A stretch of 64,000 bases of DNA. Origin: Marvania coccoides. Taxonomy: Eukaryota; Chlorophyta; Trebouxiophyceae; Chlorellales; Chlorellaceae. This document shows, in pieces, positions 23,065 through 32,854 of the stretch; position 1 is the first letter of the stretch, and each line of letters begins with the position of its first letter. The stretch spans positions 1,860,001 through 1,924,000 of the forward strand of contig OY978100.1 of the NCBI GenBank assembly GCA_963854735.1, in the 5' to 3' direction. The translations under genes were made by a program, and so were the position numbers. The notes under the pieces were generated by a model. It had not been told where the DNA came from. It saw only the letters and a list, made by a program, of their open reading frames with translations, and did no database searches.

Positions 23065-26000
23065 TTAATTTCCTGCCGCCGGGTTGTCTTGGTAGTGAAT
23101 AGTTCCCATGGACTGGGCATCAGGGGCTTCTTCTGCTGGGGGCTCCATCCATGTCCGGGGGGAGGACATCCACAATGCTGGATTGTCGTCCAGCGTCCTC
23201 GTACGGGAAGCATGTTGCTCACGTTCACTGCCAAATTCGCGTTGGCTGCAGCTGGGCCCTTGTGCAGCCATGGAAACGAGACCCCCGCCCGCAATTGCGG
23301 GAGCATCATTGATTGAGAGAGTGGTCAGGTTCAAGTTGGTCACTCTGGAGGCGCCTTTCGGCAGCTCCTGGGCCCCCTGGGTCACCTCTTCGCAAATGAC
23401 ACTGCACATGAAAAATAAAATTGAAGTTTGAAACATACAGGTATGCACGTATATCAGAAATATAACCAACGCTACCAGAAACCATTGAACTCAGATGGCA
23501 AATAAAGTCATCCAGTCCGCTCACCTCAGTTTCTGGACAATGTCCACAAAAGTCGGCCTGGCCTCCGGACTTCGGTGCCAGCACTGCTCCATCAGACCCA
23601 CCCAGGCACGTAGAATGGGGCCTGCAGAAATTCACCGGGAAAAAAATAACCATATTCGTTTCCTGCTGGAATAAATATATATGTATTATAAATATATTTG
23701 TATGCGTGCACATCAACACAGCAGTCACCGGCGTACCTTCCCAATGCTCCCCTGGAATCAGTTCAGCAGAAGGCACGGGCAGCCTCTGCCCACCCACCAC
23801 ATGTTCTTTAATCTGCGGTGGCACATAGGGAGGGACCAGTGGCGTGGGTACTTCGTCTTTCAACGACTAGCAAGTTGCTAGTAGAATTATTGAATATGCA
23901 ATTGAAGTTGAGTGCGCAATGTATCGAGACGAGTTATTTCTTGGATTCGATTACCTCTTCATACTGAACCCCGGCCCACGGAACTTCCAGCGTCAGCAGT
24001 TCCCACATCACCACGCCGAAAGAGTAAACATCGGCGGAAAATGAATGGGTAGGCTGAGACCAAACCTCTGGGGCAGCCCAGGGAGGACTCAGGCCTTGCC
24101 GCTGAGCTCTGAGCGCAGGCACCGCGCCTGGCTGGCCAGCAGCGCTGCTCTCCCCTGCCCCAGCTGCACCTGACACCATCCCCAGCATCTGGCTCAAATC
24201 GAAGTCTCCGACCTTGACAGTCCAATCAGCAGCCACCAGCAGGTTGGGGCTCTTCAGGTCGCCATGGATGATGGATTTCGAGTGCAAGAACAGCATCCCC
24301 ATAGCGGCATCCAGAGCCTGGAGAGAGAAAATAAAACGGCGAAGAAAAGGTGATGGATTCTTTGCAATATAGATAATTTAAAAGTAATTCATTGATTCTT
24401 ACCATCCGCAGTCTGCGCTGTGCCGTCAGCTCCTGCCCACCCGTGCTCAACACCGAGCGCAGTGAGCCCATGCTGCAGAGCTCCATGGCAATGCTGGGAG
24501 GGGAGGGGCACCAGCCGCGAAACCCGACCACGTTGGTGTGGCGCAGCGTGGACAGCACGGCAGCCTCCTACGAATTGGCGGAAGGAAAAAATATAACAAA
24601 AATTAATGGCGCTGTTTGGAATTGCAGAGAAAACATGATGCGCACAAAAATGCAGCATTTAAATTATTTCCAGACCTTCCTCAGCCGCGTGGCTGCCCCA
24701 GGACTGGGCTTGTGAAGCCTCTTGATGGCGACCGGAGCTCCCGACAGCAAGGCTGCCTCCACCTCGCCCAGCCCTCCGCTGCCCTTCAGAGAACCTGCCA
24801 GTGGATCACCCCAGGTGAGATTGACAAAGTCAAACATCCCATCCCTGGGCACAGCGCTGCAATCAGGGAACATCACACACGTTAAGATAACATGAGAATA
24901 CTGTGGCCTTATTGTCGACGCAAGCTCACTTGGGCTGCAAAAAATTGAAAAAAGTGATTACCTCTCTAGCTCGCGCACTATACCAGCACAGTCGTGCTGG
25001 TGGGCCAGGCCGCTCGGCGTGGTGCCTTGATTTGTCACAGCCAGCGGGTTGGCGCCGGCGTCCAGCAAGGCCTCCACTGCCTCACGACTGCCGACATCAG
25101 CAGCAACATGCAACGCTGTCAATCCTCCAGGGCCAGCAGCGTCAACGCGCGTTCCCATTCTTATCAACACCTGGATGACATTCGCATGGCCGCCTGCAGC
25201 TGCAAGGTCCAGAGCAGACAGGGAGAGAGAGTCCCGGACCTGTAAATGAGCGTGGCATTTTGTCGCATTGCGCCACGATTCCATGGCCTTCCAAATCAGG
25301 TCAATTGCTTCACGACGACCAAACAAAGCCGCAGACATTAGCGGGGTGGTCTGGAGAGGCCCGAACGGAAGATCTGGCTTGGCATAGTGAAGAATTCTAC
25401 GCATGGCCTTTGCATCGCCATTTTGAATAGCTTTTTGTAATAACGCTTCCCAATCGAGAAATCGATCTTCGGAAGACCTGGAATGGAAAGAAATTAAATC
25501 GTCAAAATTCATGATCAATTTGTGCACACATTGCCCAATGAGAAGAAAACTAGACAACGTTCGTTTTTTGTAATAGACGCAGCCAACATTGTGAAAAAAC
25601 TTACCGAGATTTGCAAGCCAACACACGGCAATACAGTTGGTGCACAACATCAAAAAGCTGCCGCCCACATGCAAGGTTGACAATGTCGACAAGGCGATCA
25701 TGGTCAAGGGCGATAGAAGGGACCTGGGATTCCGCACAAGCCAGCTCAGCTTTCAATAGCATTCCCAGGATGGAAGAATTGAGAATACGCGCATATTCTT
25801 GTGGGGGAATACCCCCATCCTCTGAACTCATTATAGCGCCTTGTTCAAGTAGAATGGTGACAGCTGCAACATGCCAACCATGTACTGCACGATAAAGCGG
25901 AGTCTCCTGATTCTCATCAGCGGCATTCACGTCGGCGCCAGCTTGAAGGAGCGCAGCGATGGCTTCGGCATGGCCTTCTTGCGCTGCCCGATGAAGCGGA

Positions 26001-26647
26001 GTCATCTGCCTGTAATCAGATGCATTCACGTCAGCGCCAGCTTGAACGAGCGCAGCGATGGCTTTGGCATGGCCTTCAAGCGCTGCGCAATGAAGTGGAG
26101 TCCACTGATTACCACCAGCTGCATTCACGTCAGCGCCAGCTTGAAGGAGCGCAGCGATGGCTTCGACATGGCCTCCAACCGCTGCCCAATGCAGCGGAGT
26201 CATCTGCCTGTCATCAGATGCAGTCACGTCAGCGCCAGCTTGAAAAAAGGATGCGATGGTTTCGACATGGCCTCCAACCGCTGCGAAATGAAGCGGAGTC
26301 ATCTGATTCTCGTTAGCTGCAGTCACGTTGGCGCCAGCTTGAACGAGCGCAGCGATGGCTTCGGCATGGCCTTCTTGCGCTGCGAAATGAAGCGGAGTCC
26401 ACTGATTCTCATCAGCTGCATTCACGTCGGCGCCAGCTTGAAGGAGCGCAGCGATGGCTTCGGCATGGCCTTCTTGCGCTGCCCGATGAAGCGGAGTCTT
26501 CTGATTCTCATCAGCCGTATTCACGTCGGCGCCAGCTTGAAGAAGGGATGCGATGGGTTCGGCATCGCCTCCTTGCGCTGCCAAATGAAGCGCCACACCC
26601 CCAGTTTGAGTTGTGTCAAGCGGAACAGTGTTGTTGAGCTCACTCAT
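23065..26647 (-). CDS. Ankyrin-repeat protein kinase (TKL-like), copy 2, 8 repeats, 943 aa
   Basis: Same eight-exon structure as copy 1: 26647-25605, 25477-24962, 24856-24676, 24567-24403, 24317-23955, 23866-23737, 23621-23525 and 23401-23065; 944 codons with stop. Exons 3-8 and their introns look identical to copy 1, including HGDLKSPN and DFD; the sole change noticed is the first base of exon 3, giving Ser instead of Arg at the junction. Exon 2 has the same length (516 nt) but many amino-acid differences. Exon 1 has only 8 of the 33-residue repeats: repeats 1-4 match copy 1, repeats 5-7 are differently mosaic, and the last repeat corresponds to repeat 28 of copy 1. Both copies look intact, so the ankyrin half diversifies while the kinase half is homogenised. 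Confidence 0.85.
25808..26599 (-). repeat. Coding array of 8 x 99-bp ankyrin repeats (copy 2)
   Basis: Same 33-residue unit as in copy 1 but 20 units shorter (1980 bp). Repeats 5 and 6 (MTPLHWAAVGGH, WTPLHCAALEGH) are combinations not found in copy 1. Confidence 0.9.
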
Positions 26648-26654
26648 ACGTAGT

Positions 26655-27191
26655 GAAACCTGCGCTGCTTATATTAACCGGGGCCATGCGTAATTCAACA
26701 AACCAGTAACTAATGGGCGTTATCTTAGAAATCCATCACAAGTAGTGAAGCATTAGAAATCAATGTTAATTTTTTTGGAGAATACATTTGTGTGCTGTAA
26801 TTCGGAAAACACGTGCATATGACCCCACCTGAAGAACCTCGCTATCTATAATTTTCGCGAGTGAGTGATTTTGTCGCGGCTATCTCTTCAGCGTTTATTA
26901 ATAGGGGTATCAATTCTCCAAAGAAGAGAAACCTGCGCTGCAATCAAAACCGGGACCATGCGTAAGTCAACCACCTAATTTCAAACGGCGTTATATCAGC
27001 AATCGTCATGAGCAGTGAACGCATCGTTATTAAATTCATAAATAATGTTGTCCATTTGAGAAAAACAATATTTGCAGTAAAAAGGAAAAGACGTGCATAT
27101 GACCCTACCTGAGTAATCTTGCGATCTTATTTCCCAAGGTTGAGTGATTTGCCGTTGCTTTCTCACCTTTTATTAGCCTTTCAATTGTAGT
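26655..27191. repeat. Upstream region of ANK-kinase copy 2: imperfect direct repeat
   Basis: Copy of 18524-19060 at an offset of 8,131 bp, in a tract that looks identical from about 26.2 to 28.3 kb. Likely promoter of ANK-kinase copy 2. Confidence 0.6.
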
Positions 27192-27489
27192 AGAAAGAGG
27201 CGGAGGTACATGTTTTTTTCCCGGGTGTACTTTTTCATTTCAGGAATGTTGAAAGAGGCTTTACAGGGCCTGAAAAACGCACTTTATCACCTGGAAACAT
27301 ATGATATACGGCATGTAAGTCGTGCCAATATACTTTTTGAAACATCTTTCGCATCGAGCAATGTCATCAGGACAAATATGCTGATAAATATATAGCAGTA
27401 TTTACGGCAGACTAAAACATAACGCATCATACTATTTCTATTTATAATGCACCGATCGGCATCCGTTCAACTGCAAGAATTGGGCAGGT

Positions 27490-27940
27490 TGCCTCGGATT
27501 TCGGCAACGACTCTGAGAGCTGGGCAAAGACGGCCCAAACAGCCGCAGCTCAAATGTTCCTGGGGCAGCGGTGCCGTGCCGTGAACATCGGTGGTGCATC
27601 TTCGATGTTAAACACCGCCACGAAATTGTGAGCTACATTCCCAAAATTTAGCTGGTTGCCACCATCCAGTTTCTGTTGCACTGCCGCCCAAAGGTTTCGG
27701 CATTACAGCTTTTGGCGTGCATCATTTTTGTGCCAACCATCTTTAAATTTTAGCATTTTAAGAGAAGAAGATGCTCGGCCCCCAAAACCGTGGCTCTCAA
27801 AAAATTCACGTGCCTCAGCATGCCCTGCATAGTCTCGTGTTTGGGCACGTGCCCGCCCTCCACCACCTCCGTTTCCAGCACAGCCCCCTCCGGGGACACC
27901 TCCTTCGACCTCTGCACAGTCGCCTGGCCGCCTTTCAACC
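27490..27940 (-). pseudogene. Alpha/beta-hydrolase remnant 3 (psi exon 1 and frameshifted last exon)
   Basis: Copy of remnant 2 (19360-19810) at an offset of 8,131 bp, with the same frameshift after MLRHV. It marks the boundary between unit 2 and the rearranged unit 3. Confidence 0.65.
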
Positions 27941-28185
27941 AACGTCACTCTGGCTACTTGCAGTATCACTAAAAATTTCTAATCACAAATACTAGTTAAA
28001 TCACAGATGAAAAATACGGCGATGTTTATCAGGGCGTTACTAATTTCAGGGAGAATACAACTTTAAACACATTTCTGAAGTGCCCTGCTCCTCTTCGACG
28101 CTTTCTAGGCCCCAGCTGGCAGTCAGAAGCTAATAAATTGTAACCGACAAGAAGATGTGAAAACGATGACGCAGTGCGTTGTTCT

Positions 28186-29165
28186 TCATTGCCCCATTGC
28201 TAAATTTTTGGTGCCCATCGAGATAGCAATGGAAAATGGTACCTGAGAACCCTGAGTCGGCTTTTGAGCGCTCCGTGGCCCCTGCTGTGCGACAAATTCT
28301 TGTAACACATTCGAAATTAACGATCGGCCTAGCTTCTTTGCCTTTTCTGCAATTCTGTGCGGAATACGAGGCAAAAGATCAGAAACAGATGACAACTCCC
28401 GCAACCACTTGACATCAACGTCTTCACTCCTCGAACTTTCTCCTCGCGCAGTTACCCCTTCAACAAGCATATCCAATGGAATTATACAGCTGTTGCGCCC
28501 ATTTCGAACAAATTCGTTCCTGGTGTGAAGTGCGTCCTCATGTAAACCCATTAAACCCATTAAACCCATCAAGCTTATTGACCGAAGATATCATCCCTAT
28601 CAATGACTGCCAGAATTCAAAGTTGCCTGCCTCAATGGCATAATGCATCGGTGTGTTTTTGGTGCCATAGGTACGCGCCAATATTAATTTGGCCAACGTC
28701 TCTGGCGACGAGGAATCCATGATGGCTTCGGCAATTTCAACAAAGCCGTACTTTGCTGCAATATGCAAGCAGGACATGCCTTGCTTATCAGTAGCCAATA
28801 CATTTGCGCCTAACTTTGCCAGACACAGAAACAATCTAGGTTCGTTCTTCAGCGACGCGACCAGCAATGGCGTGTTTCCAAGCCCAGTACGGCTTTCTAG
28901 CTTTGCTCCAGAGTCTACCAACAGATCAATTATTTTCTCCCTCATTCGAGTTATGTTTTCTTCTTCAACAGAAACACTGGAGCTGCGAGAGAATATGCTG
29001 CTTGCATGCGGCAGGCTGAGTCTCATCGGCCGCACTCACGTCGGCTCCAGCTTGAAAGAGCGCAGCAATGGATTCGGCATGGCCTCCCCTTGCTGCGCAA
29101 TGAAGCGGAGTCCGCTGAGTCTCATCGGCCGCACTCACGTGGGCGCCAGCTTGAGTAAAGTAAAG
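28186..29165 (-). pseudogene. Truncated, frameshifted third copy of the four-TM/ankyrin gene, fused to foreign ankyrin repeats
   Basis: From 28186 the minus strand matches the 3' part of the 555-aa membrane-ANK gene, identical to copy 2 up to about 28318 and then slightly diverged. At about 28540-28570 a 31-bp insertion of an AAACCCATT-type repeat breaks the frame (copies 1 and 2 lack it). At about 29033 the similarity ends: the N-terminal half with all TM helices is missing. The frame runs instead into about 1.5 ankyrin repeats of another type (RTPLHCAARGGHAESI, GADVSAADETQ). With no TM part and a frameshift it is most likely a pseudogene. Confidence 0.75.
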
Positions 29166-29593
29166 TCTGTGACTCGGTTTAATAGAATCTGATAAGTTTT
29201 TTTTTTTATTTTTTTTAACGTGATCAATTGCCAAGCTTGTGGGTTTTCTTCGACCTCCACTCATTGCAAATGTAAGGCTATTTCGCGACATATAAACAAA
29301 CAACTGTATCTAATTTCACGAGGTGTGGGGGCCCCCGGGGTGAAAAAAAAAATGTTTCGAGAGATTTTTAGTGGTTAATCAGTCTTTTTTTATTTTTTAT
29401 TTTTTTCGAATTTAATATAATTTGATTCTCCAGTATAGCATATATAACGAGGGGACGAGATAATTATATATATTTTTTTAATATCAGGCATTCGATTTTT
29501 TCGCGTATCCACTAATTTATATTATTACTTTTAATTATCGATTTGCAGACCTTTACATTGCCAAGATTTTTATAGAATCAAAGCGATTTTGTT
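29166..29593. other. AT-rich low-complexity spacer
   Basis: Long T and A runs, TATATA stretches and little else. A CTTTTCAG about 15 bases before the ATG at 29666 could end a 5'-UTR intron of the PGG-like gene. Confidence 0.5.
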
Positions 29594-29665
29594 TTGTTCC
29601 TCTCCCCCATTTTTTTTCTCTCTGAATTTTGCCGTTGCCGCTGTTCCTTTTCAGTCTCATTACTA

Positions 29666-30307
29666 ATGATGATGGAAAACTCTGGAAGAGATGATGCACT
29701 TTTTGGAAAGCATTTGAGGAAAGAAGCAGAGGTTGCCTCGATTATTGCAGCACTTTTGGCGACTATAGGCTTTGCAGGCACGTTTGCCCCTCCAACCTTC
29801 CTTGTTGATTTTTATGAAAGTACGGATGCAATCCAAGCAGATGGACAAACGCCAAGAAAGGGATATTTCGCAACGTATTTTTTCTGCGTGGCCTTGACAG
29901 CCTTGTTGAGCATGATTGCTCTTGCTGCCAACAACACGCTTCTTTATCTTTTAAATCTCACAGAAGAGCACAATAAACCGATGTCGTACATTTCTGATAG
30001 AGTAATGCTAAAAATACCATTCAGCTCATCAAGCTTCAAAGCGGAAAATTTAATGGATCTGCAACAGTTTTGCGTAACAGCGTCGACCATGTTGCTTGGG
30101 CTGGCTGTGATGGTCACTACATGGTCAAAATACTATCTTTATTTTGGCGTTAAAATAGTATTGACTGTATTTTACATATTGTTAACTAGCACTTGGGTGA
30201 CGATCAGCCAATATGGAGGAAAAAATTATGAAAATTTTGTTAAAAATAGTGAAATGGATCAAGCTGATAAAAGTAACGACGACCTTGGTGATGCTGAGAG
30301 TTTATGA
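29666..30307 (+). CDS. Stand-alone four-TM PGG-domain-like membrane protein, 213 aa
   Basis: A single exon; I start at the first of three consecutive ATGs (29666) because the in-frame sequence upstream (from 29594) looks like a pyrimidine-rich leader. Four hydrophobic helices lie at about 24-44, 67-92, 134-152 and 158-182. The first reads ASIIAALLATIGFAGTFAPP, matching the plant PGG pattern (VA.LIATV.FAA...PPGG) in layout, although the GG itself is absent here. PGG domains normally sit at the C-terminus of plant ankyrin membrane proteins such as ACD6 and ITN1. Here the domain is free-standing, followed by an acidic/polar tail, and convergent with an ankyrin-only gene 48 bp away. Partnership with that protein is a guess from position. 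Confidence 0.7.
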   Translation: MMMENSGRDDALFGKHLRKEAEVASIIAALLATIGFAGTFAPPTFLVDFYESTDAIQADGQTPRKGYFATYFFCVALTALLSMIALAANNTLLYLLNLTEEHNKPMSYISDRVMLKIPFSSSSFKAENLMDLQQFCVTASTMLLGLAVMVTTWSKYYLYFGVKIVLTVFYILLTSTWVTISQYGGKNYENFVKNSEMDQADKSNDDLGDAESL

Positions 30308-30355
30308 CAAAATGAAGGGACAAAAAAATACAGTCATTACTTGATTGTTTCACGA

Positions 30356-32854
30356 TTACATTATGCAGCAACCGCGAACCTCGCTGATTTTGAGCAGCAT
30401 TTTTGAAGCATTTTCTTTCCCAAACTGCGCAGAAAGAAACGTTTCACCAGAGACGCCTTTGCTGTCGCAAACTTCGGGATTCGCGCCTTTCCCAAGAAGA
30501 GCGAACGCGAAATCAACACTGTGAGAGCGAATAGCCAAATGAAGTGGGGTTGACCCATCCGACGTTTGGGCATCAATGACTTTTTTGGCGCCATGATCCA
30601 TCAAACATTTGGCCATTTCTAGGTCGCCGTTGTCTGCTGCAAAATGCAGAGGGGTCCAAGATAAATTATCTCGAGCATTAACGTCTCCCCCTGCGTCCAA
30701 TAAAACTTTTATTATGCTGACATGAGAATTTAAAATGTCTTGAGTATCCCTAATTTCTGTAAGTTTTTGCCACAACTCATCAAAGTCATATGTGGCATTT
30801 TGGGAGACGATGGAGAGGTCGGTGGTGAGGGCGCAATGTGCTGCACGGCGAAGTGGCTCTGTTTTTTTTTTGTTTTTTTTTCCTTTTCTGGGATGATAAA
30901 TTGCAGCGGTGGCTTCAGCGTTGCGGCCATGTTTTGCTGCCCAATGAAGTGGAGTCGACTGAATATCATCGGCTGCATTCACGTCGGCGCCAGCTTGAAG
31001 GAGCGCAGTGATGGCTTCGACACGGCCTCGTTGTACTGCCAAATGAAGTGGGGTGCGTTGGTCCCTGTCAGGTGCACTCACGTCGGCGCCAGCTTGAAGG
31101 AGCGCAGCGATGGCTTCGGCCTGGCCTATCCTTGCTGCGTCATGAAGCGGAGTCGACTGAAACATATCAACTGCATTCACGTCGGCGCCAGCTTGTAGGA
31201 GCGCAGTGATGGCTTCGACACGGCCTTCTCGCGCTGCGCAATGAAGTGGAGTCGACTGAATATCATCGGCTACATTCACGTCGGCGCCAGCTTTAAGGAA
31301 CGCAGCGATGGTATCGACACGGCCTTCTAGCGCCGCGCAATGAAGTGGGGTGCGTTGGTCCCTGTCAGGTGCACTCACGTCGGCGCCAGCTTGAAGGAGC
31401 GCAGCAATGGCTTCGACACGGCCTCGTTGTACTGCCACTCGTACTGCCACTTGAAGTGGGGTGCGTTGGTCCATGTCAGGTGCATTCACGTCGGCGCCAG
31501 CTTGAAGGAGCGCAGCGATGGCTTCGGCCTGGCCTCTCCTTGCTGCGTCATGAAGCGGAGTCGACTGAAACATATCAACTGCATTCACGTCGGCGCCAGC
31601 TTGAAGGATCGCAGCGATGGCTTCGGCATGGCCTTCTCGCGCTGCGCAATGAAGTGGAGTCGACTGATTATCATCGGCTGCATTCACGTCGGCGCCAGCT
31701 TGAAGGAGCGCAGCGATGGCTTCGGCATGGCCTTCTATCGCCGCGCAATGAAGTGGGGTGAGTTGGTAACTGTCAGGTGCATTCACGTCGGCGCCAGCTT
31801 GAAGGAGTGCAGCGATGGCTTCGACACGGCCTTCTAGCGCCGCGCAATGAAGTGGGGTGCGTTGGTCCATGTCAGGTGCATTCACGTCGGCGCCAGCTTG
31901 AAGGAGCGCAGCGATGGCTTCGGCCTGGCCTCTCCTTGCTGCGTCATGAAGCGGAGTCGACTGAAACATATCAACTGCATTCACGTCGGCGCCAGCTTGA
32001 AGGATCGCAGCGATGGCTTCGGCATGGCCTTCTCGCGCTGCGCAATGAAGTGGAGTCGACTGAATATCATCGGCTACATTCACGTCGGCGCCAGCTTGAA
32101 GGATCGCAGCGATGGCTTCGACACGGCCTTCTTGCGCCGCGCAATGAAGTGGGGTGCGTTGGTCCCTGTCAGGTGCACTCACGTCGGCGCCAGCTTGAAA
32201 GAGCGCAGCGATGGCTTCGACACGGCCTATCCTGGCTGCATCATGAAGCGGAGTCGACTGAAACATATCAACTGCATTCACGTCGGCGCCAGCTTGAAGG
32301 AGCGCTGTGATGGTTCCGGCATGGCCTTCTCGCGCTGCGCAATGAAGTGGAGTCGACTGATTATCATCGGCTGCATTCACGTCGGCGCCAGCTTGAAGGA
32401 GCGCAGCGATGGCTTCGACACGGCCTTTTTGCGCCGCGCAATGAAGTGGGGTGCGTTGGTCCCTGTCAGGTGCACTCACGTCGGCGCCAGCTTGAAGGAG
32501 CGCAGCGATGGCTTCGACACGGCCTCGTAGTACTGCCACATGAAGTGGGGTGCGTTGGTCCCTGTCAGGTGCACTCACGTCGGCGCCAGCTTGAAAGAGC
32601 GCAGCGATGGCTTCGGCATGGCCTCTCCTTGCTGCGTCATGAAGCGGAGTCGACTGAAACATATCAACTGCATTCACGTCGGCGCCAGCTTGAAAGAGCG
32701 CAGCGATGGCTTCGACACGGCCTCGTTGCACTGCCAAATGAAGCGCTACACCCCCAGCTTGAGTTGTGTCAAGCGGAACAGTGTTGTTCAGCTCACTCAC
32801 AATGTGATGAGCAACCTGCGCTGCATATAGACACCGGGGCCATGCGTACGTCAA
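30356..32854 (-). CDS. Ankyrin-repeat protein with C-terminal CaaX box, 832 aa
   Basis: A single exon. About 19 near-identical 33-residue repeats (pattern STPLHCAAREGHAEAIAAIL, then AGADVNAVDMFQ) are followed by a lysine-rich linker (GKKNKKK) near residue 660, a non-ankyrin stretch and about three diverged repeats. The chain ends VRGCCIM; CCIM fits a CaaX prenylation box, so the protein may be lipid-anchored. The position of the start ATG in ANK-kinases 1 and 2 is a GTG here (VSELNN instead of MSELNN), so translation must begin upstream; ATG 32854 gives MTYAWPRCLYAAQ before it. No kinase exons follow. One repeat holds a 12-base internal duplication (AVRVAVQRG). Probably a relative of the ANK-kinases that lost or never had the kinase. 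Confidence 0.8.
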   Translation of the reverse strand: MTYAWPRCLYAAQVAHHIVSELNNTVPLDTTQAGGVALHLAVQRGRVEAIAALFQAGADVNAVDMFQSTPLHDAARRGHAEAIAALFQAGADVSAPDRDQRTPLHVAVLRGRVEAIAALLQAGADVSAPDRDQRTPLHCAAQKGRVEAIAALLQAGADVNAADDNQSTPLHCAAREGHAGTITALLQAGADVNAVDMFQSTPLHDAARIGRVEAIAALFQAGADVSAPDRDQRTPLHCAAQEGRVEAIAAILQAGADVNVADDIQSTPLHCAAREGHAEAIAAILQAGADVNAVDMFQSTPLHDAARRGQAEAIAALLQAGADVNAPDMDQRTPLHCAALEGRVEAIAALLQAGADVNAPDSYQLTPLHCAAIEGHAEAIAALLQAGADVNAADDNQSTPLHCAAREGHAEAIAAILQAGADVNAVDMFQSTPLHDAARRGQAEAIAALLQAGADVNAPDMDQRTPLQVAVRVAVQRGRVEAIAALLQAGADVSAPDRDQRTPLHCAALEGRVDTIAAFLKAGADVNVADDIQSTPLHCAAREGRVEAITALLQAGADVNAVDMFQSTPLHDAARIGQAEAIAALLQAGADVSAPDRDQRTPLHLAVQRGRVEAITALLQAGADVNAADDIQSTPLHWAAKHGRNAEATAAIYHPRKGKKNKKKTEPLRRAAHCALTTDLSIVSQNATYDFDELWQKLTEIRDTQDILNSHVSIIKVLLDAGGDVNARDNLSWTPLHFAADNGDLEMAKCLMDHGAKKVIDAQTSDGSTPLHLAIRSHSVDFAFALLGKGANPEVCDSKGVSGETFLSAQFGKENASKMLLKISEVRGCCIM
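30860..32752 (-). repeat. Coding array of about 19 ankyrin repeats (unit 3)
   Basis: 99-bp units as in the kinases but with different fingertips (DMFQ, DRDQ, DDNQ, DDIQ, DMDQ) and RG/EG helix variants. Blocks of four to five units recur, for example the DMFQ-DMDQ pair near 31450-31600 and 31850-32000, again indicating duplication of several units together. Confidence 0.85.

Noticed and set aside
28540..28570. AAACCCATT repeats as a true telomere or chromosome end
   Set aside because: Only three units, embedded within coding homology on both sides; at most an interstitial insertion.
15697..32752. Regular direct repeats resembling a CRISPR or satellite array
   Set aside because: The 99-bp units have no unique spacers and encode canonical 33-residue ankyrin repeats in one frame.
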